A DNA stretch of 64,000 bases, from positions 23,588,092-23,652,091 of the forward strand of contig CM055611.1 of assembly GCA_029379385.1 (NCBI GenBank), written 5' to 3'. Positions within the stretch are counted from its first letter, which is position 1, and every line of letters starts with the position of its first letter. Below are positions 52,496 through 63,889 of this stretch, one piece after another. This stretch comes from Quillaja saponaria (taxonomy: Eukaryota > Streptophyta > Magnoliopsida > Fabales > Quillajaceae). The notes under the pieces are model-generated. The model did not search any database, had not been told where the DNA came from, and worked only from the letters and a program-made list of their open reading frames with translations. The position numbers and the translations under genes are program-made.

Positions 52496-54232
52496 TTAGT
52501 CATAGGTGCATGAATTCGGTTTGAACTTGATAGGTTTAGTACTTGTAGAGTCAATAACCAAAGGGCAAGAGATATGCTTCCTGTGCTTTGTTCTCACTAG
52601 CTTGCCCACCACATTTCCGTCCGAACGGATTTCAAATTTCAATGTCAGTGGAATAATTAGAACACCATTTTGAGAGACTGTTATGGTTGATCCTGCACCA
52701 TATAAAGGAACCTTGTTTCCTTCTAAGTTTACTGATACAGTCCTGTGACTTTTTCTTGGCTGATAATACTTCTTCAACTGCAAGTATATATATGTGCACA
52801 AGAAGTGTGTGTTAAAGTAATGAAAAATTGAGCTTATGAGCTAGGAAATGCCAACCAAGGACATGAAGTACTGCTTACCTGACCTAGTTGCAACAGTAAT
52901 GTCTGAGAAGACAAGATTAACCGGCATGGAATGAACATGAATGCCAAAAAATGTAGCAGGATTATAGATGCTCATTCGCAGTGAACCATTTACTGTCAGC
53001 ATTCTTGTCGGGACTCCTGTGAAGTCTGAACCCTCCCCAACATAGAAATTATTTACCATCAAGCTCTGCATACAGAAATTTGAGGACATTAGTTATCTAA
53101 GAGAAGGTACCTTACAAAACTGGCAATGGATCATTATAGACCACGTCTGTGTCTAAGTCACTACAGAACCTCATTATAACCTATATTAGTGTTAGGCAGT
53201 ACCATGTCTCACCTAAACAGCATATTACTATCCACAAATACACAAATATCAACACATGTTAGTGTTACTGTCAACCTTAACAAGATACAGCATGCTGGTC
53301 TTGAGACTTGAACCCATACTAGGATGGTGAAGTTAGTGTAAAAGAACTAACGCAAAAGTTGAAGTTGTTAGAGGGTTCCCATGTTTGAGTTTTGATATCT
53401 TACACGCGCCCAAGCCTGTTACACTTAGTTGATGCCCATGAATGAGTTTTGATCTCTTACTGTAGAGAGTAATTCTTATACTAAATATTACGTATACACA
53501 CAAATATTTAGTTGGAAACAAAGATCAGACCAGAGGTAAATTATAAAGAATCAAACACTCCAATGGAGTTAAGTTATCTACATCTACAGTATTAAAAGTA
53601 GAAGCAAAAGATATTACTTAAGTTTAGCACATATTTATGTTATTAATTACGGTATTAAAGCAACAAATATGACAAGACTTGGAATTAATATAAGAAATTT
53701 ATCTGACCCAATTGAATAGGCATAAATTTGATCCTTATCAAACAACAAAGGATTAAGATTTGGTTACCTTGACAGTAATTTCCGCCTTGGAAGGCCTGCT
53801 AGCACCCCATATGATTAAGCAAAATACTGAGAACAGAACCACAAAAGTAAGCAGAGCCATCAAAGCCTGGAAACGCCTTGTGAACCTTGTATCCTCAAAT
53901 TCATTATAAGACCCTTCTTCCTGAATCACATTACATTCAGGCCACCCCTTATCATTCCTCTTCTTGCCACCTTTTCTTCCTGAAGATGACCAGAAAATCC
54001 CCGAAAAATGGCTAGCTGAGGAGTTCCTTGTGTGGTGTCCAAAAGATGGGTGTGAAGGAGATTCCATTGGGCTATTGTTGTAATTTAGAGTAGCAGCCTG
54101 AGTTGAGGACTTGTCTCCATCATGAGAATCCCTTGAAGGGCTCTGTACATAGTATACAGGGTGCTTTGGAGACCTTGAAGGTGATGATGGTGCTAAGCTA
54201 GCTACATCAGATTCAGATTTGGTTGACAGCAT
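52496..54232 (-). CDS. LEA2-domain membrane protein, companion of cellulose synthase-like, exon 2 frameshift
   Basis: Type II membrane protein with a cytoplasmic N-terminus and an extracytoplasmic LEA2/NHL-like domain. Exons in reading order: 54232-53768, 53065-52879, 52777-52496. The N-terminus carries SPSRSPKHPVYYVQSPSRDS, a hallmark of the CC1/CC2 family (Arabidopsis At1g45688/At5g42860), then the membrane helix LLTFVVLFSVFCLIIWGA. The LEA2 part has RMLTVNGSLRMSIYN, KKYYQPRKSHRTVSV and VPLYGAG. CC1/CC2 link the cellulose synthase complex to microtubules during salt stress. Exon 2 is 187 bp, one more than its phase needs; dropping one base near 52885 places GQ before the CAG/GTAAGC donor and restores 311 codons. 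The start at 54232 is the first ATG. Subfamily assignment is by similarity. Confidence 0.8.
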
Positions 54233-55071
54233 CTTGGTTTTCAAGGAATTCAATTTCAAAATATTTTCTATACCCACAAAAATTTGAGATAAATCTATGT
54301 CACCAAGAAAGTTTTTGATGCAGTGAGCTTAATTTTTTACTTATTGATAGTTCTTGAGGAAAATTGTTAGATATCAGAAAAAGTTTTTGAAACAGAATAG
54401 ACTAAATTGAACTTTCAGCCCCAGAATTTCATCATGAAAATGGAGAAAACTAAAAAGAAACAGAGTATAATGTAGCTATTGGTTTGAGAAAGTGGTAATG
54501 ATAAATATTGAGATCAAAAGTGTGTTTCACTCTCTTTCTCTCTCCACATTACTCTCTCACTGTCTGTGTGTTTGCACGGAGGAAATGAAAGGCGATTGTT
54601 TCTCAATGACCAAACAGGAAGCTAGCTCACTTATATTTCAAAGATAAGAAGAAAGTAACGGATAATATAGAAAGGTTTGGATGTAAAAGCTGGCATGGAC
54701 CGGACATTAAAACCTACAGAAACAGAGGAGGTTTGGGAACTAGTGTCGGCAGCATACTCTATTATCTGTGTGTTTTTCATTTTTAGCATTTTCATTTGTT
54801 TCTAACTGTTTTGGTACATAATTTGACAGACTTCCTAATTTGATTCTGGTTGAAATAATTTGTATATCTTGTTTCTTTGTAGGGTCTTATTTTCAGCCAT
54901 TTCTAGTTCTATTTATTAAATGGATGCAATGAGATAGCAACTTGGAAAATTAGAAAACATAAAAAGAAAATAGTAGGTCTATTTTAATGTTATAACTTGC
55001 ATCACTATGAATTATTTAAATTTTGTTAATTAGTGTGCTAGCTCATTTAGTAAAATAATTTTTTTTTTTTA
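54233..55071. other. Promoter and 5' flank of LEA2 gene
   Basis: Contains a CT-rich leader near 54520-54560 (microsatellite-like CTCT runs on the plus strand) and AT-rich DNA. No gene was recognised. Confidence 0.6.
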
Positions 55072-55346
55072 ACTTTTTTTTTTTAATTCATTCTAATTCT
55101 GTTGACCCTCTCTTTTACCATAAATTCTTTTATCTAAATGAATATAAGATTCGAATTCAGATACTTAATATACAATATCAATAAATTTTATCATGAATTA
55201 ACTATTACATTCTAAATTAAAAAGTGTATGTTTCTCTTATAAAAATAAAAATAGTAATGTTTGAAAATGGGTCAGATAGTTTTTATGTTGAAGTTAAGCC
55301 CATACACAAAATTCCCCAAAATACAAAATATTCGTTTGTCCAGAAC

Positions 55347-55417
55347 TATCAGAGCCAGGTTTCGATCTGGGACCTGTGAGTTATGGGCCCACCACGCTTC
55401 CGCTGCGCCACTCTGAT
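55347..55417 (-). pseudogene. Degenerate initiator tRNA-Met (CAT)
   Basis: 71 nt copy of the initiator tRNA in the next entry. Relative to that copy it lacks one C in the T-stem region (GATCTGGG versus GATCCTGGG on the plus strand) and has one change in the anticodon stem that leaves a G-U pair. The missing base shortens the T-stem, so it is probably non-functional, though the anticodon CAT and box A remain. Confidence 0.75.
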
Positions 55418-55894
55418 ATTTGATTATTGAGTCCATTTAATAATATTTAAGCTAAACCAAAAGTATGAGAACTTGGTTTGATCATTCGGGAGATTTGTGA
55501 ATGGCTCTTTTTCCTTTTTCGACAACTAATCAATAGTAAATTCCAATAAAACATTTAGTGTATTTGTTTAAAAACTTTTTTTTTTAATTCATTCTAATTC
55601 TTTGACTCTCTCTTTTACCATAAATTCTTTTATCAAAATGAATATAAGATTCGAATTCAGATACTTAATATACAATATCAATAAATTTTATCATGAATTA
55701 ACTATTACATTCTAAATTAAAAAGTTTATGTTTCTCTTATAAAAATAAAAATAGTAATGTTTGAAAATGGGCCAGATAGTTTTATGTTGAAGTTAAGCCC
55801 ATATAGTAATCTGCTCATGGGCCATAGTATCTCTTTTTACAATAAGCCCATACACAAAATTCCTCAAAAAACAAAAAATTAGTTTCTCCACAAC

Positions 55895-55966
55895 TATCAG
55901 AGCCAGGTTTCGATCCTGGGACCTGTGGGTTATGGGCCCACCACGCTTCCGCTGCGCCACTCTGAT
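55895..55966 (-). tRNA. Initiator tRNA-Met (anticodon CAT)
   Basis: Exactly 72 nt. On the minus strand it starts ATCAGAGTGGCGCAGCGGAA and ends CCTGGCTCTGATA. The acceptor stem pairs perfectly (ATCAGAG with CTCTGAT), the anticodon loop is CCCATAA within a GTGGG/CCCAC stem, and box B reads GGATCGAAACC. The A1-U72 type acceptor end and the G-C run in the anticodon stem are eukaryotic initiator features. Confidence 0.95.
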
Positions 55967-56348
55967 ATTTGATTATTGCGTCCATTTATTAATATTTAAC
56001 CTAAAGAAAAAGTACGACCTTGGTTTGATCATTCAGGAGATTTGTGAATAGCTATTTTTCCTTTTTCGTCTTTTTTGACAACTAATCAATAGTAAATTCC
56101 AATAAAACATTTAGTTTATTTTTGGCCTCACCATCTTTATCCTTTCTATCAATTTCATCAGGACCATTTTAAAGAAAGTCTAAAAGTCCTTGACGTGAGC
56201 AGACAAAGTGATGGAAAAAGGGGGCTATATTTTGCCGCAGTCCCATCCCGGCTACATATTTTCCATTTTAAGTGATTCCTATACATTTGGAACGGAGGTT
56301 TTCCTAAGGGGCCAAGAATTGCAGGGGTTCATTCAGAGGGAGAAGAAA

Positions 56349-56733
56349 ATGTTGGAAGGTAAAGCTTTGGTAGAGGACACTGACATGCCATTCAAGATGC
56401 AGATCCAAGCTATGGCATCTATTTCTGAAGCTCTGGATCTCTATGACGTTTTTGATTGTAAATCCATTGCTGCCCGCATGAAAAAGGTAATTTCTTTGTG
56501 GGTGTCTGTGTTATTATGGATAATATAGTGTGCTTTTTAGCTGAAACTTTGTGCTTACATATACAAGATTGCAGGAGTTTGACAAGAGATATGGTAGTGG
56601 ATGTCAATGTGTGGTCGGTTCAAGTTTTGGATGTTTCTTTACTCATTCTAAAGGAACTTTCATATACTTCACACTGGAGACTCTCAATTTCCTAATCTTC
56701 AAAGGGGCTTCTTCCTCCTCTTCTTCGCCCTGA
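56349..56733 (+). CDS. LC8-type dynein light chain
   Basis: Small homodimeric hub protein. Plants lack dynein motors, so LC8-like chains act as hubs for other partners. Two exons, 56349-56486 and 56575-56733, give 98 residues starting MLEGKALVEDTDMPFKMQ. LC8 signatures follow: AMASISEALDLYDVFDCKSI, KKEFDKRYGSG and FGCFFTHSKGTFIYF. The frame is also open upstream from an ATG at 56211, adding 46 residues (MEKGGYILPQ...); I chose 56349 because family members begin there. The usual Trp in GSGWQC is Cys here (TGT for TGG at 56611-56616), a change at a normally conserved site. Otherwise the gene is intact. Confidence 0.87.
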
Positions 56734-57388
56734 CGACAAAGGTTGTGTTTGGTTGTAAAGAGAGTTCCAAAGAAGGCAGTAGTACTTTGAGATGATTCAC
56801 ATTTTATTTTCTCCTCTGTCTTCTCTGTTTGTACTTTGCTGGGAATTAGGTTGTTGTAAGTAGATAAGGTAGAACCGAAAGGAGAAAAATACAAGCAGCA
56901 CCCCAGGGTCACGTGCTTCTTTTGGATGTTCCTGTGATTGGGATTTGGGAGCCTAGTATGCTTGAAAGGGGGCAAATGCAATGTACTTTTGTGCAATATA
57001 TGTTAGTCAGGTGCCTTGATTTCCTCTTTCATACAAGTATATATGCCTCAGCTTCTAATGAGTGAGACCTAACCTTGTATTTTCAACTGGGAAATTAGTT
57101 TTTCCACGGATTAGAAACTTGTAGATGTAAGACAAGGTAATTTAGCCATTCTTCTCAAATTGAGGACTACAGGTGGAAGTAACTTTCAAATGCCATACAA
57201 CAGGTACGATAAGAAACTACATTTTGCTGCCAAGTCAATAACACTAAAGCAACAGTTGTGATTTTCAGCCCAAGCATTGATTTCATTTGGAAAAAAGCTT
57301 GAGAAAAAATTATGTTAAAAGTTTCTCTCTAAGTGATGATGCCAAGGTAAACCCTCCAATGAATCATGCCCATCTACCTCAACAAAAA
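56734..57388. other. Intergenic between convergent dynein light chain and HPPR genes
   Basis: 3' UTRs of convergent genes. No further gene was seen. Confidence 0.6.
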
Positions 57389-59181
57389 TCAAATTACCGG
57401 AGTCAAAAGTGGCTTATTTAGAAAGTGTGCCTCCAGGTTCTTGATCACAAGGTCTGCCATTGCCATGCTGGTCTCCACAGTGTCACTCCCGATATGTGGC
57501 ACAAGTACTACATTTTCAAGACCAAATAACTGTTCGGGCACCTCTGGCTCATTTTCGAACACATCAAGGCCAGCCCCACCAAGTCGACCATCAAGCAGTG
57601 CAGACACAAGCTCAGGTTCATCAATGTGAGGGCCTCGTCCAATGTTGATCAGAATGCCTGTTGGTCCTAATGCATCAATGACTTCACGATTGACAATGTG
57701 ACGGGTTTCTTCAGTAAGAGAACATGATACAATAAGGATTTGACAATTAGCTGCTAAGTCAAGGATGTCTGGGTAATACTTGTATCTAGTGTCTGCTTTT
57801 TTAGACCTGGAATGGTAACTAACTGGGCAGCCAAAAGCTTCAGCTCTCTTTGCAATTGCTGATCCAATTCGTCCCAACCCAATAATTCCAACAACTTTAC
57901 CGCTAAACTGAAAGGCAGGAAACAAAGAAGTTCAGAATTTTGTTCTTGAGAAAGGAGTTAATTGTAATGCAAGAAAATAAATCAATTATAAAAACAGCTT
58001 CCCCTGGTAAGGGAAGGCCCATTGACACCCTAGTTTTGTTAGACAAAGGTCTTTCCTATTCTAAATAATCACCTATTCATTCCTTAAAATCTAACTACTG
58101 CTGATTTTCCATGTCTTCAAACTTCAAACGAATTAAGCTTCACAAAAATGAGTAAACACTAAATACCTTACAAAATGGTCGGCTATCAGTCCACTATACA
58201 AGTCAACGCCAGAGAGCTCAAACATAGAAACATCAACTACTACTATATTGATCTTGGGAAAGATTTAGGCATTCATTATCCATGCAAAGATATTCAGTAG
58301 CCCCCTGCAAATTATTTCCGCTTCGCCACGAATCACAAATTGTCCTTTTCTAATTAAAATTCAATTTTATTGCCACCAAACAAATTTCCAGAAAACTTTC
58401 GTCCAACCCAGTACAAATGTTCTAAATTTAAGACTGTAAATGGTCTCTGCAGTGATCTAAGCATGAGCTACATTAAGTGTTCATGAATGCCATGTTTAAG
58501 CCAATACATATTTCATTAAGAAACTATCACATACATCATATATATGATGCAGCAATCAGCTGAAAACAGAATGCTGGCGCATATAACTACAACTACTTAA
58601 TGCTGCCACTCAGAGTGAGATTACGCAATTTGATACCATCTAAAAACCTTACTTTCAAATGAATTTGCGGTTCGACAACTAAGACTATTCAATATCCTTC
58701 TATGAAAATAAGCAAGTCTGCAAGAGATTCCGAAAGAAAAAGGGGCCAAAAAAATAACCTTTGTACTCAGTGGGTAATCATTTTGCTTCCACATCCCATT
58801 TTTCACGAACCGATCACACTCGCAAATCCTCCTGAAAACAGCCAAAGCCAGCCCGATAGCAAGGTCCGCTACATCATCCGTCAACACGTCTGGCGTATTT
58901 GTGACCCGAATACCCTTTTCCTTGCATTTTCTCAAATCAATCTTGTCCAAACCCACACTGTAACTTGCCACAATCTCCAGCTTCGGTAACGAATTAATCA
59001 TCTCTGCGTCGGCACCAATCGTAGTGTTTCCTACTACTGCACGGATTGAATTTGAGTTGCTCTTCAAGAACTCAGGAAATGAGGAGTGGTGCCATGGCTT
59101 CAAGAGCTTGAAGCGCTTTTCGAGCTCCTTTTCTAGGTAGCCAAACATTGGACAAGTCATGAGGACGCCAATGGAATCCAT
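57389..59181 (-). CDS. Hydroxyphenylpyruvate/hydroxypyruvate reductase (HPPR/HPR2-like), copy 1
   Basis: NADPH-dependent D-isomer 2-hydroxyacid dehydrogenase, cytosolic; reduces hydroxypyruvate, glyoxylate or 4-hydroxyphenylpyruvate in photorespiratory bypass or rosmarinic-type phenolic metabolism. 313 residues in two exons, 59181-58759 and 57907-57389 (141 codons, then 172 codons plus stop). Exon 1 holds the substrate-binding half ([17 protein letters not shown]). Exon 2 has the Rossmann GLGRIG, the catalytic Arg in NIGRGPHID, Glu in [12 protein letters not shown] and His in VPHIGS. Exon 1 is nearly identical to copy 2, while exon 2 is clearly diverged ([18 protein letters not shown] against [17 protein letters not shown]). 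It is intact. Substrate preference among family members cannot be read from sequence. Confidence 0.9.
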
Positions 59182-59939
59182 TGAGAGGAGAGAAGAAAAA
59201 ATAGGAGGAGAAGCAGAGGTGGGGCTCAGAGGGCTGTAGGTGAAAATTTGATCGAGGTTGTAGTTCTAATTTAACTTTTATCAAGTAGGTATGGTGGAAA
59301 CCGACATGTCGTTTTAATAATGCAAATAACTAGATCATCCCTTGAAACTTTGAAACTTTGAAACTTGAAAGCATTACAGGTATCCAAACAACTGCTTTTC
59401 AAACAAATAGAACGTTATTTTGAAATGTCAAATAACCAATCTTTGAAATAAACATCTTGTTTGAAGCATATAACTTGAAAAATGACACCAAGTTTTAGGA
59501 AAAATGCTTCCTCTCTTGAAAGTAAACTTTTTACTTGGCGTATCGATAATGAATCATTTTCCTGAATCATTTCTTGCTAAACAAACGGAATCCTTACTTA
59601 AGAAGTACCTGTCAATGCCAATGCCAAACATTAAATTCAAGCACCAAACATAGGAATCAATCATGTCTTCATATATATATATAAACCATCAAGATATAAT
59701 CGACAAGTTCCAGGAACAATGATTTAGATTATTCATGAAAAAAAAATTGAAAACAGGCATGAGCTTCAACCTTAAACCAGTATGATGCCTTCTCATTTTC
59801 CGTACAAAAGAGAAGGAAATACTGTCACACAATCAATGTACAAGTGTCATAGAAAGCAGGCATAATGGAGCTTCAACCTTCAACCACTACGACACCTTCT
59901 CATTTCCTGGATAAATGAGAAGGAAATACTGTGCCACAA
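59182..59939. other. HPPR spacer 1 (promoter of copy 1, 3' flank of copy 2)
   Basis: Shares most of its length with spacer 2 at 62647-63368. It includes short internal repeats (CTTGAAACTTTGAAACTTTG, near 59342) and a repeated segment with GCTTCAACCTTAAACCA. No gene. Confidence 0.7.
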
Positions 59940-62646
59940 CTAAAACAATGGAGTTAGCAGTGGCTTGCCCTGAAAGTGAGCCACCAGGTTTTCAATCACA
60001 AGGTCAGCCATGGCTTTGCGGGTTTCAACTGTGGCACTTCCAATATGAGGTACTAGGACAACATTTTCTAGGCCAAGCAGCTCATCCGGTACATTAGGCT
60101 CATTTTCAAATACATCAAGCCCAGCCCCACCTAGTCGCCCTTCAAGCAATGCGGATACCAACTCTCGCTCATCAACATGTGGGCCTCTCCCGATGTTAAT
60201 TAGAACACCCTTTGGACCCAAAGCATCAATTACCTCGTGATTGACAATGTGGTGGGTCTCTGGCGTTAGAGGGCACGCAATGATCAGCACATGACAGTTG
60301 GAAGCCAGTGCAACAACACTTGGATAGTACTTATAATTAGAATCTTGTTTTTCTGTTCTTGAGTAGTAGCAGATTGAACAGTTGAATGCTTCAGCTCTCT
60401 TGGCAACTGCGGTGCCAATCCTTCCCAACCCAAGAATGCCAACTGTTTTACCAGAGAACTGCAAGGAAAAAGAAAAAATATAAGAATAAAATTGCAGTTG
60501 AAAAGGAAAATCACAGAAAAAATTGAACAAACAAAAAAGTTATAATGTCAGAATCTTAATCTGAAAGTGTTCTAAACTGTATGACAATGGAACTACAATC
60601 CTATACTTAATTTTCCACTATAATGCTTAATGAAGCATGATGTGAACTATAATATTTAAGGTAGGTGGGGAGGAAAATTTTTATAGGATGATAGTGAAAC
60701 TGGTAACATTGTAAGGTTCTGTTTGTTGGGCAATTAAGAAAAAAAACACTCGCATAAGATAAAAGTGACTAAAATGTGAATGTTGAGATAGATAACTAAC
60801 ATAAAAAATACAAATGAGAAGATATGTAGGAAGGTTGAGATAGCACGCATTGAAGAGAAAATGAGAGAGATCTGCTTACTTTACTTTGAACATATCCAAT
60901 GTAGACTAGTGAAAGTCGTAGTTAGGAAATGTGACTCAGGTGCAGGTGGTAGGTGTTAGAAGAAGTAGAGGGAAACCAAAACTTAGATGGGGCAGTCAAG
61001 AAGGATATGATTGATCTAGGCATTACTGAAAACAATACCTTAGATCAAGACGAATTGTAGAAATGAATTCACATAACCGATCCTGACTAATTTAGAATTT
61101 AAGGCTTAGTTGAGTTGAATATTTAATGTCTATCAAGCAAATGATAAGAAAATTATCTGGTATACATTGGGATGCATTCAGTAACTAAAATGGAATCCCT
61201 TCCTTAGTATAATAGATTGTTACTATATTCTTCCTGAAGCCAGATAAAAGACAAATGTAAACATATATTTTGTCCTAGATTTTGACTTTTCTCCTACCCA
61301 TTTATATATTTGTGGAAGAAGCAGCTATCCTAAGATCAAGGACTAAGGAAAAGGCATCTGCAAATAATTCTTCACTATTCTTTGCATCATTTCCAAGTAA
61401 AACAGTGCTCTAACGGGTTTGCTTCTGTTCTTAAGGCATGGACCTATTGCAAAGTATGTAACTGAAGATACTGAGAAGTTTTGAATTTACTTTAATCATA
61501 CCTTCACCATACAAAATGACTCTCGGAATCCCTCTCTCTTACACACACACAAGCACTAATCTCAAAAAAACTGCTTAAAAGGTGCTAATTTTTAAACATA
61601 AATAATGGAAGGTTTTGAAAAATTATTGCAAAAAAAGGATATATCTAAAAACTGGGTGTTGAACACCCGATTTTGTATTTAGACAAAAGCTGAGTACCCG
61701 GTTTTAGTGCAATTGTGCCAGCTCCTACAAGAGATAATCAGAGATGGCAGCAAAAACGGGGTAAGAACACCTTTATGGCAATATGCTTTTAGAATCTCCC
61801 ATTTGGGCATTATCTTTAAAAACTAATGCCCTTTCCCCAGTTTTTCCACTAATCTCTGGGTGGAAAAGAAATGAGCAGCTGTTTCTAGTACTTTGGGTGG
61901 AAAAGAAACAAGCAGCTGTTTCTTAAAACATTATGAACACGAAGAGTAAAAGCTCCAGATTGAACTCTAAGATAAACAACCTAAACTCAAACATATAGGT
62001 GACATTACATTTCAAACATTCAAATCAATCTTTAAACCTATAGGGGCAAAAAATCAGGAAAGTGTTAGCACAAGCTGATAAGTAAATATTCTTAATCATT
62101 GATTACAATCAAATGACCAGAATTTAAGAGGAAAGTGGCAGAATTACTTCCACAGACTGAGAAAAAAAGAAGAAGATATTACTGTTTAGAGATTCCGAAA
62201 GAAAAATGGGCCAAAAAACTAACCTGTGTACTCAGTGGGTATTCACTTTGCTTCCACTTCCCATTTTTCACGAACCGATCACATTCGCAAATCCTCCTGA
62301 AAACCGCCAAAGCCAACGCGATAGCAAGGTCTGCTACGTTATCCGTCAACACGTCCGGCGTATTTGTGACCCGAATACCCTTTTCCTTACATTTTCTCAA
62401 ATCAATCTTGTCCAAACCCACACTGTAACTTGCCACAATCTCCAGCTTCGGTAACGAACCAATCATCTCTGCGTCGGCACCGATCGTAGCGTTACCCACT
62501 ACTGCACGGATTGAATTTGAGTTGCTCTTCAAGAACTCAGGAAATGAGGAATGGTGCCATTGCTTCAAGAGCTTGAAGCGCTTTTCGATCTCCCTTTCTA
62601 AGTAGTCAGACATTGGACAAGTCATGAGGACGCCAATGGAATCCAT
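59940..62646 (-). CDS. Hydroxyphenylpyruvate/hydroxypyruvate reductase (HPPR/HPR2-like), copy 2
   Basis: Same family and structure as copy 1: 313 residues, exons 62646-62224 and 60458-59940. All dehydrogenase motifs are intact: [46 protein letters not shown]. It differs from copy 1 mainly in exon 2 (for example [11 protein letters not shown]). The intron is about 1.77 kb, against about 0.85 kb in copy 1, and carries an antisense RTE-type LINE remnant. By sequence this is the closest relative of the damaged copy 3, and it appears fully functional. Confidence 0.92.
60805..61119 (+). mobile_element. RTE-type LINE 3' remnant in the HPPR copy 2 intron
   Basis: Plus-strand translation gives [19 protein letters not shown], recognisable as the C-terminal region of plant RTE-clade non-LTR reverse transcriptases (the IGVAPIEDKMRE...RLRWFGHV block), followed after decay by a [14 protein letters not shown] piece. 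The segment ends with an RTE-like 3' end: ACCGATCCTGACTAATTTAG leading into AAGGCTTAGTTGAGTTG, compare the common GCCGACCCC...AAGGCTTTGTTGTTG. It is inserted antisense to the host gene, truncated and inactive. Confidence 0.75.
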
Positions 62647-63368
62647 TAAAAGGAGAGCACAAAAAATAGAGGAGAAGCAGATTTTGGTCTAAAAAGTCAG
62701 AGGGTTGTAGTTGAACATTTGATCGAGTTTTTTTGGTTCTAATTTAACTTTTAAAAAGGTGTGATGGAAACCGACATGTCGTTTGGTAATGCAAATAACT
62801 ACATCATCACTCGAAACATGAAAGCATTACAAACAGAACGTTATTGTGAAATTACAAATGACCAATCTTTGAAATAAACGTCTTGTTTAAGCATATAACA
62901 TGAAAAATGACACCGAGTTTTAGGAAAAGTGTTTCCTCTCTTGAAAGTAAACTTTTTGCTTGGCGTATCGATAATGAATCATTTTCCTAGATCATTTCCT
63001 GCTAAACAAACGGCAGCCTTACTTAAGAAGAAATACCTGTCAATGCCAATGCCAAACATTAACTTCAAGCACCAAACATAGGAATCCATCATGTCTTTAT
63101 ATACATAAACCATCAAGATACAATCGACAAGTTCCATGAATAATTATTTAGATTATTCATGAAAATATAAGTGAAAACAGGCATGAGCCTCAACCTTAGA
63201 CCAGTATAATACCTTCTCATTTTCTGGACAAAAGAGAAGGAAATACTGTCACACAATCAATGGACAAGTGATGAAAATAGAAAGCAGGCATAATGGAGCT
63301 TCAACCTTAAACCAATACGGACACCTTCTCATTTCCTGGACAAACAAGAAGGAAATACTGTGCCACAA
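62647..63368. other. HPPR spacer 2 (promoter of copy 2, 3' flank of copy 3)
   Basis: Duplicate of spacer 1 with small deletions; for example, the TTTGAAACTTTGAAACTTG run is missing. No gene. Confidence 0.7.
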
Positions 63369-63889
63369 CTAAAACAACGGAGTTAGCAGTGGCTTGCCCT
63401 GAAAGTGAGCCACCAAGTTTTCAATCACAAGGTCAGCCATGGCTTTGTGGGTTTCAACTGTGGCACTTCCTATATGAGGTACTAGGACAACATTTTCTAG
63501 GCCAAGCAGCTCCTCAGGTACATTAGGCTCATTTTCAAATACATCAAGCCCAGCCCCACCTAGCCCGCCCTTCAAGCAATGCAGATACCAACTCTCGTTC
63601 ATCAACATGTGGGCCTCTCCCTATGTTAATCAGAACACCCTTTGGACCCAATGCATCAATTACCTCACGATTGACAATGTGGCAGGTCTCTGGCAGTTAG
63701 AGGGCACGCAACGATCAGCACATGACAGTTGGATGCCAATTCGACAACACTTGGATAGTACTTATATTTAGAATCTTGTTTTTCTGTTCTAGAGTAGTAA
63801 CAGATTGAACAGTTGAATGCTTCAGCTCTCTTGGCAACTGCGGTGCCAATCCTTCCCAACCCAATAATGCCAACTGTTTTACCAGAGAA
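63369..63889 (-). pseudogene. HPPR/HPR2-like copy 3, exon 2 only, two frame breaks
   Basis: Second exon of a third copy, with exon 1 beyond the window. It is 521 bp against 519 bp in copy 2. The two extra bases lie at 63691-63700 (TGGCAGTTAG against TGGCGTTAG in copy 2, plus strand) and 63561-63570 (TAGCCCGCCC against TAGTCGCCC). Between them the frame is lost, so the catalytic NIGRG region is destroyed. The rest, including [15 protein letters not shown] and [11 protein letters not shown], is almost identical to copy 2. This is either a young pseudogene or a copy damaged by consensus errors. Confidence 0.85.

Larger units (their letters stand above)
55072..56122. repeat. Tandem segmental duplication carrying initiator tRNA-Met
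   Basis: Two copies, about 55072-55570 and 55573-56122, share long near-identical blocks, for example GATTCGAATTCAGATACTTA and GGTTTGATCATTC. Each contains one initiator tRNA-Met. Copy 2 has an extra stretch of about 54 bp before its tRNA, flanked by a repeated GCCCATACACAAAATTCC, and a small insertion near its end. Confidence 0.93.
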
